NCBI RefSeq assembly: GCF_900094555.1
Contig: NZ_FMAC01000001.1
Coordinates: forward strand, 992,001 to 1,056,000
Source of the DNA: Martinezella hainanensis
Lineage (GTDB): Bacteria > Pseudomonadota > Alphaproteobacteria > Rhizobiales > Rhizobiaceae
Reading direction: 5' to 3'
Length of the DNA: 64,000 nucleotides
Made by a program: the position numbers and the translations under genes. The notes under the pieces were generated by a model. The model saw only the letters and a program-made list of their open reading frames with translations, did no database searches and was not told where the DNA came from. Shown piece after piece: positions 8,173 through 17,323 of the stretch. The stretch's first letter is position 1; each line of letters starts with the position of its first letter.

Positions 8173-9213
8173 TCAATCTTCCTCCCGGAACAACCCGAAC
8201 TGCGCGGCCTCCAGGTCCTTGGGCGGCTGCAAGCCGAGATGTTTCCAGGCAATCGCGGTCAAAACACGGCCGCGGGGCGTGCGTTGGATGAAGCCCTGCT
8301 GGATCATATAGGGCTCAATAATATCTTCGATCGCATCGCGTGGCTCGGAAAGCCCGGCGGCAATGGTTTCGATGCCAACAGGACCGCCGCCGAAATTGAC
8401 TGCGATCATGTTGAGATAACGCTTATCGAGTTGGTCGAAGCCGACATTATCGACGAGAAGCCGCGTCAGCGCCTCGTCGGCAATCTCCCGCGTCACCGCC
8501 TCAACCTTGGCGACCTCAGCGAAATCGCGCACGCGACGGAGCAGGCGGCCGGCGATGCGTGGCGTACCGCGGGCACGCCTTGCAATTTCGCGCGCACCCT
8601 CGTCGGTCATGCCGAGACCCATCAGCCTGGCGCCGCGCCGGACGATCAGCTCCAACTCCTCGACGGTATAGAAGCTCAACCGCACCGGAATGCCGAAACG
8701 GTCGCGCAGCGGCGTCGTCAGCAGGCCGAGACGGGTGGTGGCGGCAACCAGCGTGAACTTGGCGAGATCGATCTTCACCGAACGCGCCGCCGGCCCCTCG
8801 CCGATGATGAGATCGAGCTGGAAATCTTCCATGGCCGGATAGAGGATTTCTTCGACGGCTGGATTGAGGCGATGGATCTCGTCGATGAAGAGCACGTCGC
8901 GCTCCTCGAGATTGGTCAGCAGCGCCGCAAGATCGCCTGCCTTAGCGATGACAGGACCAGACGTCGAGCGGAAATTGACGCCGAGTTCCTTGGCCATGAT
9001 CTGCGCCAGCGTCGTCTTGCCGAGGCCGGGAGGCCCGACGAACAGCACATGATCTAGAGCTTCGCCGCGCCCCTTGGCCGCTTCGATGAAGACCTTCAGA
9101 TTGGCGCGGGCTTCCGCCTGGCCGGTAAACTCGTCCAGCGATTGCGGTCTGAGCGTCGCATCGATGTCTTCGCCCCGCTTTTCCGGCGATATCAGACGTG
9201 CGGCTTCACTCAT
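8173..9213 (-). CDS. ruvB: Holliday junction branch-migration ATPase RuvB
   Basis: RuvB is the hexameric AAA+ motor that drives branch migration of Holliday junctions with RuvA. The 346-residue protein has Walker A GPPGLGKT at 60-67, Walker B with Asp111-Glu112 in FIDEIHRL, sensor I TLVAATTR, and the arginine-finger and winged-helix C-terminal regions. Length is typical. It is 153 bp downstream of ruvA on the same strand, and the following phosphoesterase ATG touches its stop codon. Confidence 0.98.
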   Translation of the reverse strand: MSEAARLISPEKRGEDIDATLRPQSLDEFTGQAEARANLKVFIEAAKGRGEALDHVLFVGPPGLGKTTLAQIMAKELGVNFRSTSGPVIAKAGDLAALLTNLEERDVLFIDEIHRLNPAVEEILYPAMEDFQLDLIIGEGPAARSVKIDLAKFTLVAATTRLGLLTTPLRDRFGIPVRLSFYTVEELELIVRRGARLMGLGMTDEGAREIARRARGTPRIAGRLLRRVRDFAEVAKVEAVTREIADEALTRLLVDNVGFDQLDKRYLNMIAVNFGGGPVGIETIAAGLSEPRDAIEDIIEPYMIQQGFIQRTPRGRVLTAIAWKHLGLQPPKDLEAAQFGLFREED

Positions 9214-9366
9214 GTCAGAGGTTCCATTCCCGGTATGCGTTTCGCAGCTCCAGCACCGAAGGCAGTATCACATCTGCCGCATCAAAAACATTCTTCGACG
9301 AAGGGGTGCAGAAGCTCGATCTCTCGACTTTGCGACAATAGTAAGGATTGCGGGAGGTGCAAAGCC

Positions 9367-9981
9367 TCACCGCGCAAGTTCCTTGAGGCCGAGACGGATC
9401 AGCTTGGCACTGTCGGCGCCCTCGCCGGCCGCTTTCAGGGCCGCAGCAACGGCATTAGCGGCCTGATCGCGCGAATAGCCGAGATTGGTCAACGCCGAAA
9501 CGGCGTCGGCGACCGGCGCTGCGGCGACGCCTTCGCCCAGCTCCTGCTTGAGCCCGATATTGGCCGCATCACCGGCAAAGGCCGGCGCCTTGTTCTTCAG
9601 TTCCGTGACGATGCGCATGGCGACCTTCGGGCCGACGCCCGGTGCCCGCGAAACGGCGGCACGATCCTGAAGCGCGATTGCGTTGGCAAGCTCGGCCGGC
9701 GTCAGCGTCGACAGCAGCGCCAGGGCCACCTTGGCGCCCACGCCCTGAACCGTCTGCACGATGTTGAACCATTCGCGTTCCAGCGCTGTCATGAAGCCGA
9801 AAAGCCGGATCTGATCCTCACGGACATAGGTCTCGATGAAGAGAATGCAGGCCTCGCCGACGGAGCCGAGCTTCGACAATGTTCGGGCCGAGCAATAGGC
9901 GACATAGCAGACGCCATGCACATCCACGAGCACATAGTCTTCGCCGATCTCTTCGATTGTGCCTTTCAGCTTGCCGATCAT
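9367..9981 (-). CDS. ruvA: Holliday junction DNA-binding protein RuvA
   Basis: RuvA is the tetrameric protein that holds the four-way junction for RuvB. The 204-residue sequence starts [12 protein letters not shown], has the OB-fold N-terminal domain, helix-hairpin-helix motifs including [13 protein letters not shown] and [12 protein letters not shown] (about 75-125), and a C-terminal domain III that contacts RuvB. It lies downstream of ruvC, but a toxin-antitoxin pair sits between them. Only 12 bp separate vapC and ruvA, so ruvA probably depends on read-through from the TA module or from ruvC. Confidence 0.97.
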   Translation of the reverse strand: MIGKLKGTIEEIGEDYVLVDVHGVCYVAYCSARTLSKLGSVGEACILFIETYVREDQIRLFGFMTALEREWFNIVQTVQGVGAKVALALLSTLTPAELANAIALQDRAAVSRAPGVGPKVAMRIVTELKNKAPAFAGDAANIGLKQELGEGVAAAPVADAVSALTNLGYSRDQAANAVAAALKAAGEGADSAKLIRLGLKELAR

Positions 9982-9993
9982 GGATAAAGTCCG

Positions 9994-10413
9994 TCAGGGA
10001 TGGGTTTCGGGGGTGATGAGGTCAACGGCTGGGAAATAAGATCGATAGCCTTTGGAATCTCGTGTCAGTATCGAGTAGCCGCGAATGGCGGCATGTGCGC
10101 CGATCAGAAAGTCGGGAAGAACACGCTCGCGTCCCCCACCACTCTGGCGATAAATCTTGAAAGCCGCAGCAGCGGCAAATGCAGCGGCCCAAGGCAGGTT
10201 TTCGCGACGAAATTCGCTTTGCGGCAACAGTTCGTCCACCTGGTCCACACCGCTGTAACGCACCGAAAATTCCGCATAGATAATGGGGTTGATGACGACC
10301 GGTCCTCGTTTGAAAGCGGAAAGAACCTGTCCGCTGGACCAGCCATGCCAAGTTGAATTGGATATCGCCAAATCAACCAGCACATTCGTATCGACGATGG
10401 TGACCATGTTCAC
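9994..10413 (-). CDS. vapC: VapC-type PIN-domain toxin ribonuclease
   Basis: A 139-residue PIN-domain protein with the acidic catalytic residues in order: Asp8 (IVDTN), Glu48 (YAEFS), Asp101 (LPDFLIGAHA) and Asp119 (LTRDS). VapC toxins are Mg-dependent RNases that cut tRNA or rRNA until their antitoxin is degraded. The start is a GTG overlapping the TGA of the upstream antitoxin (GTGA); an ATG two codons in is an alternative. It sits inside the ruv operon, 12 bp before ruvA, which is unusual. Confidence 0.9.
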   Translation of the reverse strand: MNMVTIVDTNVLVDLAISNSTWHGWSSGQVLSAFKRGPVVINPIIYAEFSVRYSGVDQVDELLPQSEFRRENLPWAAAFAAAAAFKIYRQSGGGRERVLPDFLIGAHAAIRGYSILTRDSKGYRSYFPAVDLITPETHP

Positions 10414-10661
10414 CGGTCACGCGTCATCGACATCAGCGCTTCGGCGTCGATATCCTGATCGCCGGTACCTTCCAAGCGCTTGAGAGTGGCCATGAACCGA
10501 TCGAGCCGCTGCCGATCTTCCATTTCCCGCTTACCGTTCTTGGGCGAAACAACCAGCTTGCCATCCTCGACGGAAAATATGACTTCACTGTTGAGCTCTA
10601 TGCCAGCCAACTCACGCAAATCACGGGGGATGGTCACCTGCCCTTTGGATGTCACGCGCAT
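10410..10661 (-). CDS. vapB: AbrB/SpoVT-type antitoxin (VapB)
   Basis: An 83-residue antitoxin with an N-terminal swapped-hairpin AbrB domain: MRVTSKGQVTIPRDLRELAG at 1-20, then a VEDGKLVVSPK strand pair. The charged C-terminal tail (about 44-83) would wrap the toxin. These proteins bind their own promoter and repress the TA operon. Translation is coupled to vapC by a 4 bp overlap. A 60 bp AT-rich gap before it, after ruvC, may hold a TA promoter and operator. Confidence 0.9.
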   Translation of the reverse strand: MRVTSKGQVTIPRDLRELAGIELNSEVIFSVEDGKLVVSPKNGKREMEDRQRLDRFMATLKRLEGTGDQDIDAEALMSMTRDR

Positions 10662-10721
10662 TCTTACTCTCCGATCCTGCAGTAAGAATTATCATTACCA
10701 CAGGAACAAGTCAAGAACAAA

Positions 10722-11234
10722 TTACCCTGCCAATGCCGCCTGCCGCAGCCGGCTGGCGCCGCGGTTATGGGCATGACAGACGGCAATGGCGAGCGCATCG
10801 GCCGCGTCATTGCCCTTGAACTCGACCTTGGGCATCAGGATCTTCAGCATCATGTGGATCTGCTGCTTCTCGCCGTGGCCGACGCCGATGACGGCCTTCT
10901 TGACGGCATTCGGAGCATATTCCGACACCGGCAGGCCGGCGCGCGCCGGAACGAGCATCACGACACCACGCGCCTGGCCAAGCTTCAGCGTCGCCACGGC
11001 ATCCTTGTTGACGAAGGTCTGCTCGACAGCGGCCTCATCCGGCTTGTAGCTGTGAACGACATCGGCAAGCCCGTCGTGCAGCTGGCAGAGCCGAGAGGCG
11101 AGATCCATGTCGCCATCCGAGGTCACGGTTCCCGACGCAACGAAACGCAGGGAGTTGCCGAGCGTATCGATGATACCCCAACCGGTGCGGCGCAGGCCCG
11201 GATCGATGCCGATGATGCGAATCGTATTCTGCAT
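10722..11234 (-). CDS. ruvC: Holliday junction resolvase RuvC
   Basis: RuvC cuts Holliday junctions symmetrically after RuvAB migration. The 170-residue protein has an RNase-H fold with acidic active-site residues Asp11 ([12 protein letters not shown]), Glu71 (AVEQTF) and Asp143/Asp146 (NDAADALA). Length is normal. It is first of the ruv run on the minus strand. The upstream gap shared with the divergent monooxygenase gene holds a near-match to the alphaproteobacterial LexA box at 11278-11292. Confidence 0.98.
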   Translation of the reverse strand: MQNTIRIIGIDPGLRRTGWGIIDTLGNSLRFVASGTVTSDGDMDLASRLCQLHDGLADVVHSYKPDEAAVEQTFVNKDAVATLKLGQARGVVMLVPARAGLPVSEYAPNAVKKAVIGVGHGEKQQIHMMLKILMPKVEFKGNDAADALAIAVCHAHNRGASRLRQAALAG

Positions 11235-11277
11235 AAGCCAACCTATCTTTCAGGCCTGACATGTGCCAGCAAAATGT

Positions 11278-11292
11278 GAACAAAACAAAAAC
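11278..11292 (-). promoter_or_regulatory. Possible LexA (SOS) box upstream of ruvC
   Basis: On the minus strand the sequence reads GTTT-N7-GTTC, one base from the alphaproteobacterial LexA consensus GTTC-N7-GTTC, 44-58 bp upstream of the ruvC start. The T-rich composition raises the chance of a coincidental match. Confidence 0.35.
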
Positions 11293-11424
11293 AAGACACA
11301 GATTGGACCGCCGATGCCATGCTGAAAACATCGTGACGAAATTGCGGCGACAGGGTTTGGAATAGGCGCGCTGCACTCCTACATGTGCAAGCGACCCTCC
11401 CTTTCACCACGCAGGTTTCTTGCC

Positions 11425-12423
11425 ATGGTTCCCTTTTCCATCCTCGATCTTTCGCCCGTTGCCGAAGGCAGCAACATCCGTCAGTCCTTCGACAGTTCGA
11501 AGCGCATGGCGCAGAAGGCGGAAGAACTGGGCTACAACAGGTTCTGGCTCGCCGAACATCACGGCATGCCGGGCGTCGCCAGTGCCGCGACATCGGTCGT
11601 CATCGGCCATATCGGCGCCGCAACCTCACGCATCCGCATCGGTTCGGGCGGCGTCATGCTGCCGAACCATTCGCCGCTTGTCATTGCCGAGCAGTTCGGC
11701 ACGCTGGAAGCTCTGTTTCCAGGCCGCGTCGATCTCGGCCTCGGCCGTGCGCCCGGCACCGACATGCGCACCGCCCAGGCCCTGCGTCGCAATATCGATG
11801 CCGGCGCGCAGAGCTTTCCGCAGGATATCGTCGAGCTGCAGCACCTCTTCAGCCCGGCTGACGAGGGACAGATCATCCTCGCTGTTCCCGGCCATGGCGC
11901 CAATGTGCCGATCTGGCTGCTCGGCTCCAGCCTCTATAGCGCCCACCTCGCCGCCATGCTCGGCCTGCCCTACGCCTTCGCCTCGCATTTCGCGCCGGAC
12001 TCCCTGCTGGATGCCATCGGCATATACCGCGACCGCTTCACGCCTTCGGCCACGCTCGACAAGCCTTATGTGATGGTGGGCGCCATGGGCTCGGTCGCAG
12101 ATACCGATGAGGAGGCGCAATATCACTTCACCTCCGCACAACAGCAATTCGTCAATCTCCGCCGCAACGTGCGCGGCCCCTTCCCGCGCCCACGCAGCGA
12201 CATGGACGATTTCTGGACGCCGATGGAAAAGCTGAATGTGGAAAATACGCTGCGCTATGCGGTAGTCGGCTCGCCGGCAACGGCGGAGACGAAGCTTTCG
12301 CAATTCATCAAGGATACCGAGGCCGATGAAGTCATCATTTCCATGCCGATCCACGATATCGAGGCGCGCTTGAAGTCCGTGGAGCTGTTCGCAACGCTTC
12401 CGAGCTTCCAAAAAGTGTCCTGA
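11425..12423 (+). CDS. LLM-class (luciferase-like) flavin-dependent oxidoreductase
   Basis: A 332-residue member of the bacterial luciferase-like monooxygenase family, which use reduced flavin to oxidise small molecules. It begins [11 protein letters not shown], has the [18 protein letters not shown] segment near 37-54 typical of the MsnO8/YhbW subgroup, and ends with a conserved helix. I chose the ATG at 11425 because relatives start just before SxLDLSPV; an ATG at 11383 would add 14 residues but has no ribosome site. Substrate is unknown. It is divergent from ruvC. Confidence 0.88.
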   Translation: MVPFSILDLSPVAEGSNIRQSFDSSKRMAQKAEELGYNRFWLAEHHGMPGVASAATSVVIGHIGAATSRIRIGSGGVMLPNHSPLVIAEQFGTLEALFPGRVDLGLGRAPGTDMRTAQALRRNIDAGAQSFPQDIVELQHLFSPADEGQIILAVPGHGANVPIWLLGSSLYSAHLAAMLGLPYAFASHFAPDSLLDAIGIYRDRFTPSATLDKPYVMVGAMGSVADTDEEAQYHFTSAQQQFVNLRRNVRGPFPRPRSDMDDFWTPMEKLNVENTLRYAVVGSPATAETKLSQFIKDTEADEVIISMPIHDIEARLKSVELFATLPSFQKVS

Positions 12424-12439
12424 CGTTTATGGAAAGGTT

Positions 12440-12472
12440 TCCGGTGAGCCGATTTCGGGCGGGTTCACCGGA
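12440..12472. terminator. Inverted repeat between convergent genes
   Basis: TCCGGTGA (12440-12447) and TCACCGGA (12465-12472) form an 8 bp perfect stem with a 17-base loop, between the stop codons of the monooxygenase gene and the DoxX gene. No T-run follows, so a terminator role is only suggested by position. Confidence 0.4.
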
Positions 12473-12484
12473 CGACCGACGGGC

Positions 12485-12922
12485 TCATGCCACGAGCCTC
12501 GTGTTCCAATGGCGTCGGATGAGCATGTCGAGCGACAGCTTGCCGGCGCCGGCAACGATCAGCGCGAACATGCCACCGGAGATCGCCAAATCCTTTTCGA
12601 AATGCAGCAGCTCATTGTGGCTGGCGAAGTTCGTGTGAAAGAGCATCGCCGTCAACAAACAGAACAGGCCGAGTCCCAATGCTGCCAGCCGCGTCATCAG
12701 CCCGAACGCAATGGCAAGGCCGGCACCAAGCTGCAGCGCGATGGTGGCAATCGCGATCGGGGCGGTGACGCCGAGCCTCGCCATGGCCTCCAATGCTGTG
12801 TCGAGATTGCTGGCAAGTTCGATGCCTTCTTCCAGAAAGAGCAGCGACAGCAGCACGCGGCCGAACAGCAGTGCCATATCGGCGATATTCACAAGGACGG
12901 CACTCTCCTCTTCGAATTCCAT
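12485..12922 (-). CDS. DoxX family membrane protein
   Basis: A 145-residue membrane protein of the DoxX/YphA family with four hydrophobic helices (about 12-33, 52-73, 77-95 and 113-133). It has the family's LLFGRVLLSLLFLEEGIE opening and a FHTNFASHNELLHFEKDLAISGG-type loop. DoxX-like proteins are often linked to quinone or thiol redox stress, but the reaction is unclear. It lies just upstream on the same strand from nothing obvious; the TPR gene behind it is 105 bp away. Confidence 0.85.
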   Translation of the reverse strand: MEFEEESAVLVNIADMALLFGRVLLSLLFLEEGIELASNLDTALEAMARLGVTAPIAIATIALQLGAGLAIAFGLMTRLAALGLGLFCLLTAMLFHTNFASHNELLHFEKDLAISGGMFALIVAGAGKLSLDMLIRRHWNTRLVA

Positions 12923-13027
12923 GGCTTGTCTCCTTCCCGTTGATAGCCGCGCGCTCTCCGATCCTGTGCGGCGGCATCCCTACGATTTGATCGCGTGGAA
13001 TGCCGCCGGATCGGTTGACGCCGCGGG

Positions 13028-13489
13028 TTAGTTGGTACCTTTGGCGGCGATCGCCTTGGTCAGATCCTCAAGTTCCTCGCATCCCGCCGGGCAAAGCTTG
13101 GTAAGTGTCGCAAGCTGCTCTCGAGCCTTGGGCATGTCGCCGGTCTCGACATAGAGTTCGCCGAGATATTCATGCGCGCCCTTGTGATCCGGCTGCAGTT
13201 CGAGGGCCTTCGTGTAGTAGGTCAGCGATGTCTTGAAATCGCCGGTCTTGCGCAGGGTGAAGCCCATCAGATTGTAGACGTCGGCCTGCTGGTGTTCCTC
13301 GGCGATGTCGCGGAGCTCGGCGAGCGCGCCGGCATAGTCCTTCGCATCGATCTTGGCACGCACCGAAGTAAGGTCCGGCGCATCGGTCGATTCCATATTG
13401 TCGACGGCAAAGGCAACGCCTGCTGTCGCGGCAGGCAGGATGGCGACGGCGCAAAGACCGGCGATCCCGAAAATGGCATGTCTGAACAT
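13028..13489 (-). CDS. Periplasmic tetratricopeptide-repeat protein
   Basis: A 153-residue exported protein. Residues 1-28 look like a signal peptide ending near AFA. The mature part has about three TPR units (near 40-70, 70-105 and 105-138), including YNLMGFTLRKTGDFKTSLTYYTKALELQPD split over two units. TPRs are protein-binding scaffolds; the partner is unknown. It starts 24 bp after the metallo-beta-lactamase gene on the same strand, so the two are probably co-transcribed. Confidence 0.85.
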   Translation of the reverse strand: MFRHAIFGIAGLCAVAILPAATAGVAFAVDNMESTDAPDLTSVRAKIDAKDYAGALAELRDIAEEHQQADVYNLMGFTLRKTGDFKTSLTYYTKALELQPDHKGAHEYLGELYVETGDMPKAREQLATLTKLCPAGCEELEDLTKAIAAKGTN

Positions 13490-13513
13490 AGTATTTGCTC
13501 CTGTTTTGGCCGC

Positions 13514-14488
13514 TCAGGCCTGGATGGTGGGGGTGAATCCGTAGGCGTTGCCGTCCTTGACGAAGGTGCCGGAGCCCGGGAATGGGAAATGCGAGCCGCA
13601 GATCCTGATCTTGTCGGCAATGACGCGATCGATCAGCCTGCGGCGGGTCGTGACGGCCATCGGACCATCCTGGTCGTAGGCGCCTTCCCATTCGGGATGA
13701 GGCGCGAGCAGCGCCGGCACATACATGATGTCGGCCGAAACCATCAGCTGTTCGCTACCGCCATCGATGAGAAAGACGGAATGACCGGGCGTATGGCCAT
13801 AGGCGGCCAGCATGTGCACACCGGGTGCCACTTCGGCATTATCCTGGACCAGCTTCCAGTTCTTCCACGTCGGGAAAACGGAGGCGATGCGCCGGCCGGC
13901 TTCCTTACGGCCTTCCGCCAGCTTGTCGACGCGGCCGGGATCGGTCCACCAATTATATTCGGCAGCGTTGACGATCAGCTCGGCATTCGGGAAGACGGCC
14001 GCATTCGTTCCCTTCTCCATCAGGCCCCAGACGTGGTCCGGATGGAAATGCGAGATCATGATCGTATCGATCTTCTTGTAGTCTATGCCGGCCGCCGCCA
14101 TGTTGGCCGGCAGATGCGTGGCATTGGTCTGCCATTGGCCGACACCTGAGCCGGCATCCATCATGATCTTGCGTCCGCCGATATCGAGAACGACGACGGT
14201 CAGCGGAATGGGCATGAAATCCGTCGTCAGGCCGGCCTTGGAGAGCGCGCCCTTGGTATCTTCGACGGAAGCGTTCTTGATGAAGGCCGGATCGTGCGGT
14301 TTGCGCCAGATGCCGTCATAGATGGCCGTGACTTCGATCGAACCGACCTTGTATTTATAGAAGCCGACCGTCGGCTCCAGCGGCGTTGCGGCAAAGGCTT
14401 GCGGGATGAATTCGAGCTTCGACGACAGGCCGAAGGCTGCCGCAGCTACGGCCGTGCCGAGCACGGCGCGGCGGGTCATGTCAAACAT
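13514..14488 (-). CDS. MBL-fold metallo-hydrolase with twin-arginine signal
   Basis: A 324-residue metallo-beta-lactamase-fold enzyme. The N-terminus MTRRAVLGTAVAAAAFGL is a twin-arginine signal, so it is exported folded. The metal-binding HFHPDH motif lies near 147-152, with a later GHTPGHS and a SADI aspartate. Family members hydrolyse many esters, lactones and sulfates; the substrate is not identifiable. A TPR gene follows within 24 bp. The 5' flank has a 12 bp palindrome, CAAGAATTCTTG, at 14601-14612. Confidence 0.88.
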   Translation of the reverse strand: MFDMTRRAVLGTAVAAAAFGLSSKLEFIPQAFAATPLEPTVGFYKYKVGSIEVTAIYDGIWRKPHDPAFIKNASVEDTKGALSKAGLTTDFMPIPLTVVVLDIGGRKIMMDAGSGVGQWQTNATHLPANMAAAGIDYKKIDTIMISHFHPDHVWGLMEKGTNAAVFPNAELIVNAAEYNWWTDPGRVDKLAEGRKEAGRRIASVFPTWKNWKLVQDNAEVAPGVHMLAAYGHTPGHSVFLIDGGSEQLMVSADIMYVPALLAPHPEWEGAYDQDGPMAVTTRRRLIDRVIADKIRICGSHFPFPGSGTFVKDGNAYGFTPTIQA

Positions 14489-14980
14489 CGCAATATCTCC
14501 TCAGGGTTATGGCTTTCGGGCCAGGCGGAGGTCGCAAGCGATCGCGGCCATCCACTGAGGAAGAAGATCGATGGTGATGGGCCCTTATTCCCCGCCACGC
14601 CAAGAATTCTTGCAAGCGATTGAGATATAAGAAGTTATTTTTATGCAGGCCCATTGAAGCGATGCGGCAGCAGGCGTCCGCATTCGGTATCTCAGATTTT
14701 TTGCATCCGATCGGGAATAAAACCCACGCGAGCGCGATCTAGTATCTCAGGCAACATTGCAAGCGCCCTATCCGAGGCTTACAGTCGGCATCGGCGTTTT
14801 GCGGGGATCATGATGACAGACGCCCGATTTATGACTTCGATGACGCTTGGCGATCCACTCCACGCATGGGCATGGAATTGGCCGCAAACCACGGCGATAC
14901 GCAGGCTGGCGCGGTTTCTGGCTCGCCTGCGCGCTTTCGTTGCACAGGCGAAAGCGGTCGATTACGCCATCCTCACGGCG
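14489..14980. other. Divergent intergenic region before ECF sigma gene
   Basis: This 492 bp gap separates the MBL gene (minus) from the ECF sigma gene (plus). It contains a perfect palindrome CAAGAATTCTTG at 14601-14612, a possible operator. The sigma gene could start upstream, at 14813, where GGGGA precedes an ATG by about 6 nt; that would add 56 residues without recognisable features. Confidence 0.45.
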
Positions 14981-15586
14981 ATGGCGGAACCGACGGCAAA
15001 TGCCGCGCCTTCGCAGCGCGCGATATCATCCCCCGATGAGACGATGCGCCGCTTCCAGCGCACCATCATCCCGCATCTGGACGCCGCCTATAATTTCGCG
15101 CGCTTCCTCTGCCGGGATGCCGATGCTGCCCAGGATATCGTGCAGGAAGCGTATCTGCGCGCCTATCGCGGCTTTGGCGGCTTTCGCGATGGCGATGCCC
15201 GCGCCTGGACCTTCACCATCGTCCGCAACTGCTATCATGCCTGGCTGCAGGAGGGCCGGCGCAAGACGCGCTACGAACAGCCGATGAACGACGAAAGGGA
15301 GACGGACGAAGGCTCGCCTTCCACCGATCCAGCTTCTGAAGAGGACACGCCGGAAGCAGCCTTCATCCGCAAGTCGGAAACGCAGCGGGTGCGCGAGGTG
15401 ATCAACCGGCTGCCCGATGCCATGCGCGAAGTCCTGGTCCTGCGCGAGCTTGAGGATCTCTCCTACAAGGAAATCGCCGAGATCATCGACGCGCCGATCG
15501 GCACCGTCATGTCGCGCCTTGCCCGCGCGCGCCGCGATTTCGGCGAGGTCTGGCGCAGCCTCGAAGGACGAGAGGCGACACGATGA
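14981..15586 (+). CDS. ECF-type RNA polymerase sigma factor
   Basis: A sigma-70 family group 4 factor of about 201 residues. Region 2 spans the segment from MRRFQRTIIPHLDAAYNFAR through DIVQEAYLRAY and GDARAWTFTIVRN; region 4 has REVLVLRELEDLSYKEIAEI and a GTVMSRLARAR recognition helix. Region 3 is absent, as in ECF factors. Its stop overlaps the start of an anti-sigma gene (ATGA), so activity is presumably held off by that partner. The start is uncertain: 14981 begins near the conserved domain, while 14813 has a better ribosome-binding site. Confidence 0.9.
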   Translation: MAEPTANAAPSQRAISSPDETMRRFQRTIIPHLDAAYNFARFLCRDADAAQDIVQEAYLRAYRGFGGFRDGDARAWTFTIVRNCYHAWLQEGRRKTRYEQPMNDERETDEGSPSTDPASEEDTPEAAFIRKSETQRVREVINRLPDAMREVLVLRELEDLSYKEIAEIIDAPIGTVMSRLARARRDFGEVWRSLEGREATR

Positions 15587-16386
15587 GCGGCGGAGAGCAA
15601 AATGAACACCGCGAATGGAACGATCTGCTGCACGGCTTCATCGATGGCGAACTGGATACAGCCAATGCTGCCCGCTTCGAGGCGCACTTGGCCACTTGCC
15701 GGGAATGCGCCGACGAGATGGAGAACGCGCTGATGGTCAAGCGCCTGTCCGCGCGCGAAGGCGTGAAATGGCAAGCACCGGACGCCGTCCATGCCCGCGT
15801 GCAGGCGGCGCTTTCGCTGGAGCAAGCCATGATGGCGCGCGCCGCCGTGGCGAGGAACCAGACTGAAAACCGATGGCAGCGCGCTTGGCGATTGCTTCGC
15901 GAATGGAGCTTCGTGCCGTCTCTTGCCGTCCTTGCCGCAAGCCTCATGCTGGTGCTGAACGTGCCGCAGCAGAGCCAGACGATCGAGGATCAGCTTCTTG
16001 CCAGCCACGTCCGCTCGATGCTCGCCGACCATCTGACCGATGTGCTGACCTCCGACCAGCATACCGTCAAACCATGGTTCAACGGCAAGATCGATTTCTC
16101 CCCGCCCGTGGTAGATCTGGCGGCCCAGGGCTTTCCGCTCGTCGGCGGCAGGGTGGATTATCTCGACGGCCGGGTGGTCGCGGCGTTGATCTATCGCCGG
16201 CACGGCCATGTCATCAATCTCTTCATCTGGCCGGGCGCGTCAGGTGCTCACGGCAGTGCCGAGAAAGATGGCTATAATTTCGTCGAATGGCATGCGGACG
16301 GACTGGTCTTCTGGGCGGTATCCGATGTCGCCGCACCGGATCTCTCCACCTTCCGCGACGATTTTACTCGCGCGACAAACCCATAA
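15583..16386 (+). CDS. Membrane anti-sigma factor with zinc-finger domain
   Basis: A 267-residue partner of the preceding ECF sigma. The N-terminal zf-HC2/ZAS domain has the His35-x3-Cys39-x2-Cys42 motif, which binds zinc and the sigma factor. One membrane helix lies at about 109-127, and the C-terminal 140 residues would be periplasmic and could sense a signal. The gene starts within the sigma stop codon and ends at a strong hairpin terminator. What releases the sigma factor is unknown. Confidence 0.9.
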   Translation: MSGGEQNEHREWNDLLHGFIDGELDTANAARFEAHLATCRECADEMENALMVKRLSAREGVKWQAPDAVHARVQAALSLEQAMMARAAVARNQTENRWQRAWRLLREWSFVPSLAVLAASLMLVLNVPQQSQTIEDQLLASHVRSMLADHLTDVLTSDQHTVKPWFNGKIDFSPPVVDLAAQGFPLVGGRVDYLDGRVVAALIYRRHGHVINLFIWPGASGAHGSAEKDGYNFVEWHADGLVFWAVSDVAAPDLSTFRDDFTRATNP

Positions 16387-16389
16387 AGC

Positions 16390-16425
16390 AAAAAGGCCGG
16401 CTGCATCACTGCAGCCGGCCTTTTT
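16390..16425. terminator. Strong bidirectional intrinsic terminator
   Basis: A 16 bp perfect stem, AAAAAGGCCGGCTGCA, with a TCAC loop and its complement, flanked by A/T runs on both sides. It lies between the convergent anti-sigma gene and yebC, and can end transcription in both directions. Confidence 0.9.
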
Positions 16426-16441
16426 GATGGATCTCAAAGGA

Positions 16442-17188
16442 TCAGGCCGAGAGCTTGGCCAGCACTTCTTCCGAGACTTCGAAGTTCGAATAGACATTCT
16501 GGACGTCGTCATCGTCTTCAAGGTTGTCGATGAGCTTCAGCAGCGACTGGGCCTTTTCTTCATCGACCGGCACGTTGTTCTGAGCACGCCAGATCGCCTT
16601 GACCGTTTCGGCTTCGCCGAGCGTCGCTTCGAGCGCCTTGGCGACTTCACCGAGGGATTCGAAGGCGCAGATGATTACATGGCCTTCTTCATCGCTTTCG
16701 ACGTCATCGGCGCCGGCTTCGATCGCCGCTTCCATGACCTTGTCGGCATCGCCGGCAGTCGGCTTGTAGGTGATTTCACCGACATGGTCGAAGGAGAAGG
16801 ACACCGAGCCGGTTTCGCCGAGCGCACCGCCGGCCTTGGTGAAGATCGAGCGGACGTTGGAAGCCGTGCGGTTGCGGTTGTCGGTCAGCGCTTCGACGAT
16901 GATCGCCGTGCCGCCCGGGCCGTAACCCTCGTAGCGGATCGCATCGTAATTCTCGGTGTCGGCACCGGACGCCTTCTTGATGGCGCGATCGATATTGTCC
17001 TTCGGCATCGACTGGGCCTTGGCGTTCTGGATCGCCAGACGCAGGCTCGCGTTCATGGTCGGGTCGGGCAGGCCCGATTTGGCAGCGACCGTGATTTCGC
17101 GCGCCAGCTTCGAGAACATTTTCGAACGCACGGAGTCCTGACGGCCCTTGCGGTGCATGATGTTTTTAAACTGTGAATGGCCAGCCAT
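16442..17188 (-). CDS. yebC: YebC/PmpR family protein (translation/transcription factor)
   Basis: A 248-residue YebC-family protein beginning [18 protein letters not shown], the conserved N-terminal signature. The family includes transcriptional regulators and, from recent work, factors that relieve ribosome stalling at proline-rich sequences. All three domains seem present and length is typical. I chose the ATG at 17188; a further ATG five codons upstream is not conserved. It is convergent with the anti-sigma gene across the shared terminator. In many alphaproteobacteria yebC lies near ruvC, as it does loosely here. Confidence 0.96.
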   Translation of the reverse strand: MAGHSQFKNIMHRKGRQDSVRSKMFSKLAREITVAAKSGLPDPTMNASLRLAIQNAKAQSMPKDNIDRAIKKASGADTENYDAIRYEGYGPGGTAIIVEALTDNRNRTASNVRSIFTKAGGALGETGSVSFSFDHVGEITYKPTAGDADKVMEAAIEAGADDVESDEEGHVIICAFESLGEVAKALEATLGEAETVKAIWRAQNNVPVDEEKAQSLLKLIDNLEDDDDVQNVYSNFEVSEEVLAKLSA

Positions 17189-17323
17189 GGCACCCCTGTT
17201 CACGTCTTTTGTTGGGAATGGGCTGCCTTATAAGAGCGAAGCGGCCTTCATTCAAGTGAAAAGCCGGGTAATGGGGCATGCGAGACACCAGCCGCCAAGA
17301 AGAGCAAAAGGCGCTCCTCCGGA

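Noticed and set aside
6304..9057. 917-codon plus-strand open frame
   Set aside because: It runs antisense to the DinB-like, Nudix, phosphoesterase and ruvB genes, has no family features, and arises from GC-rich codon bias.
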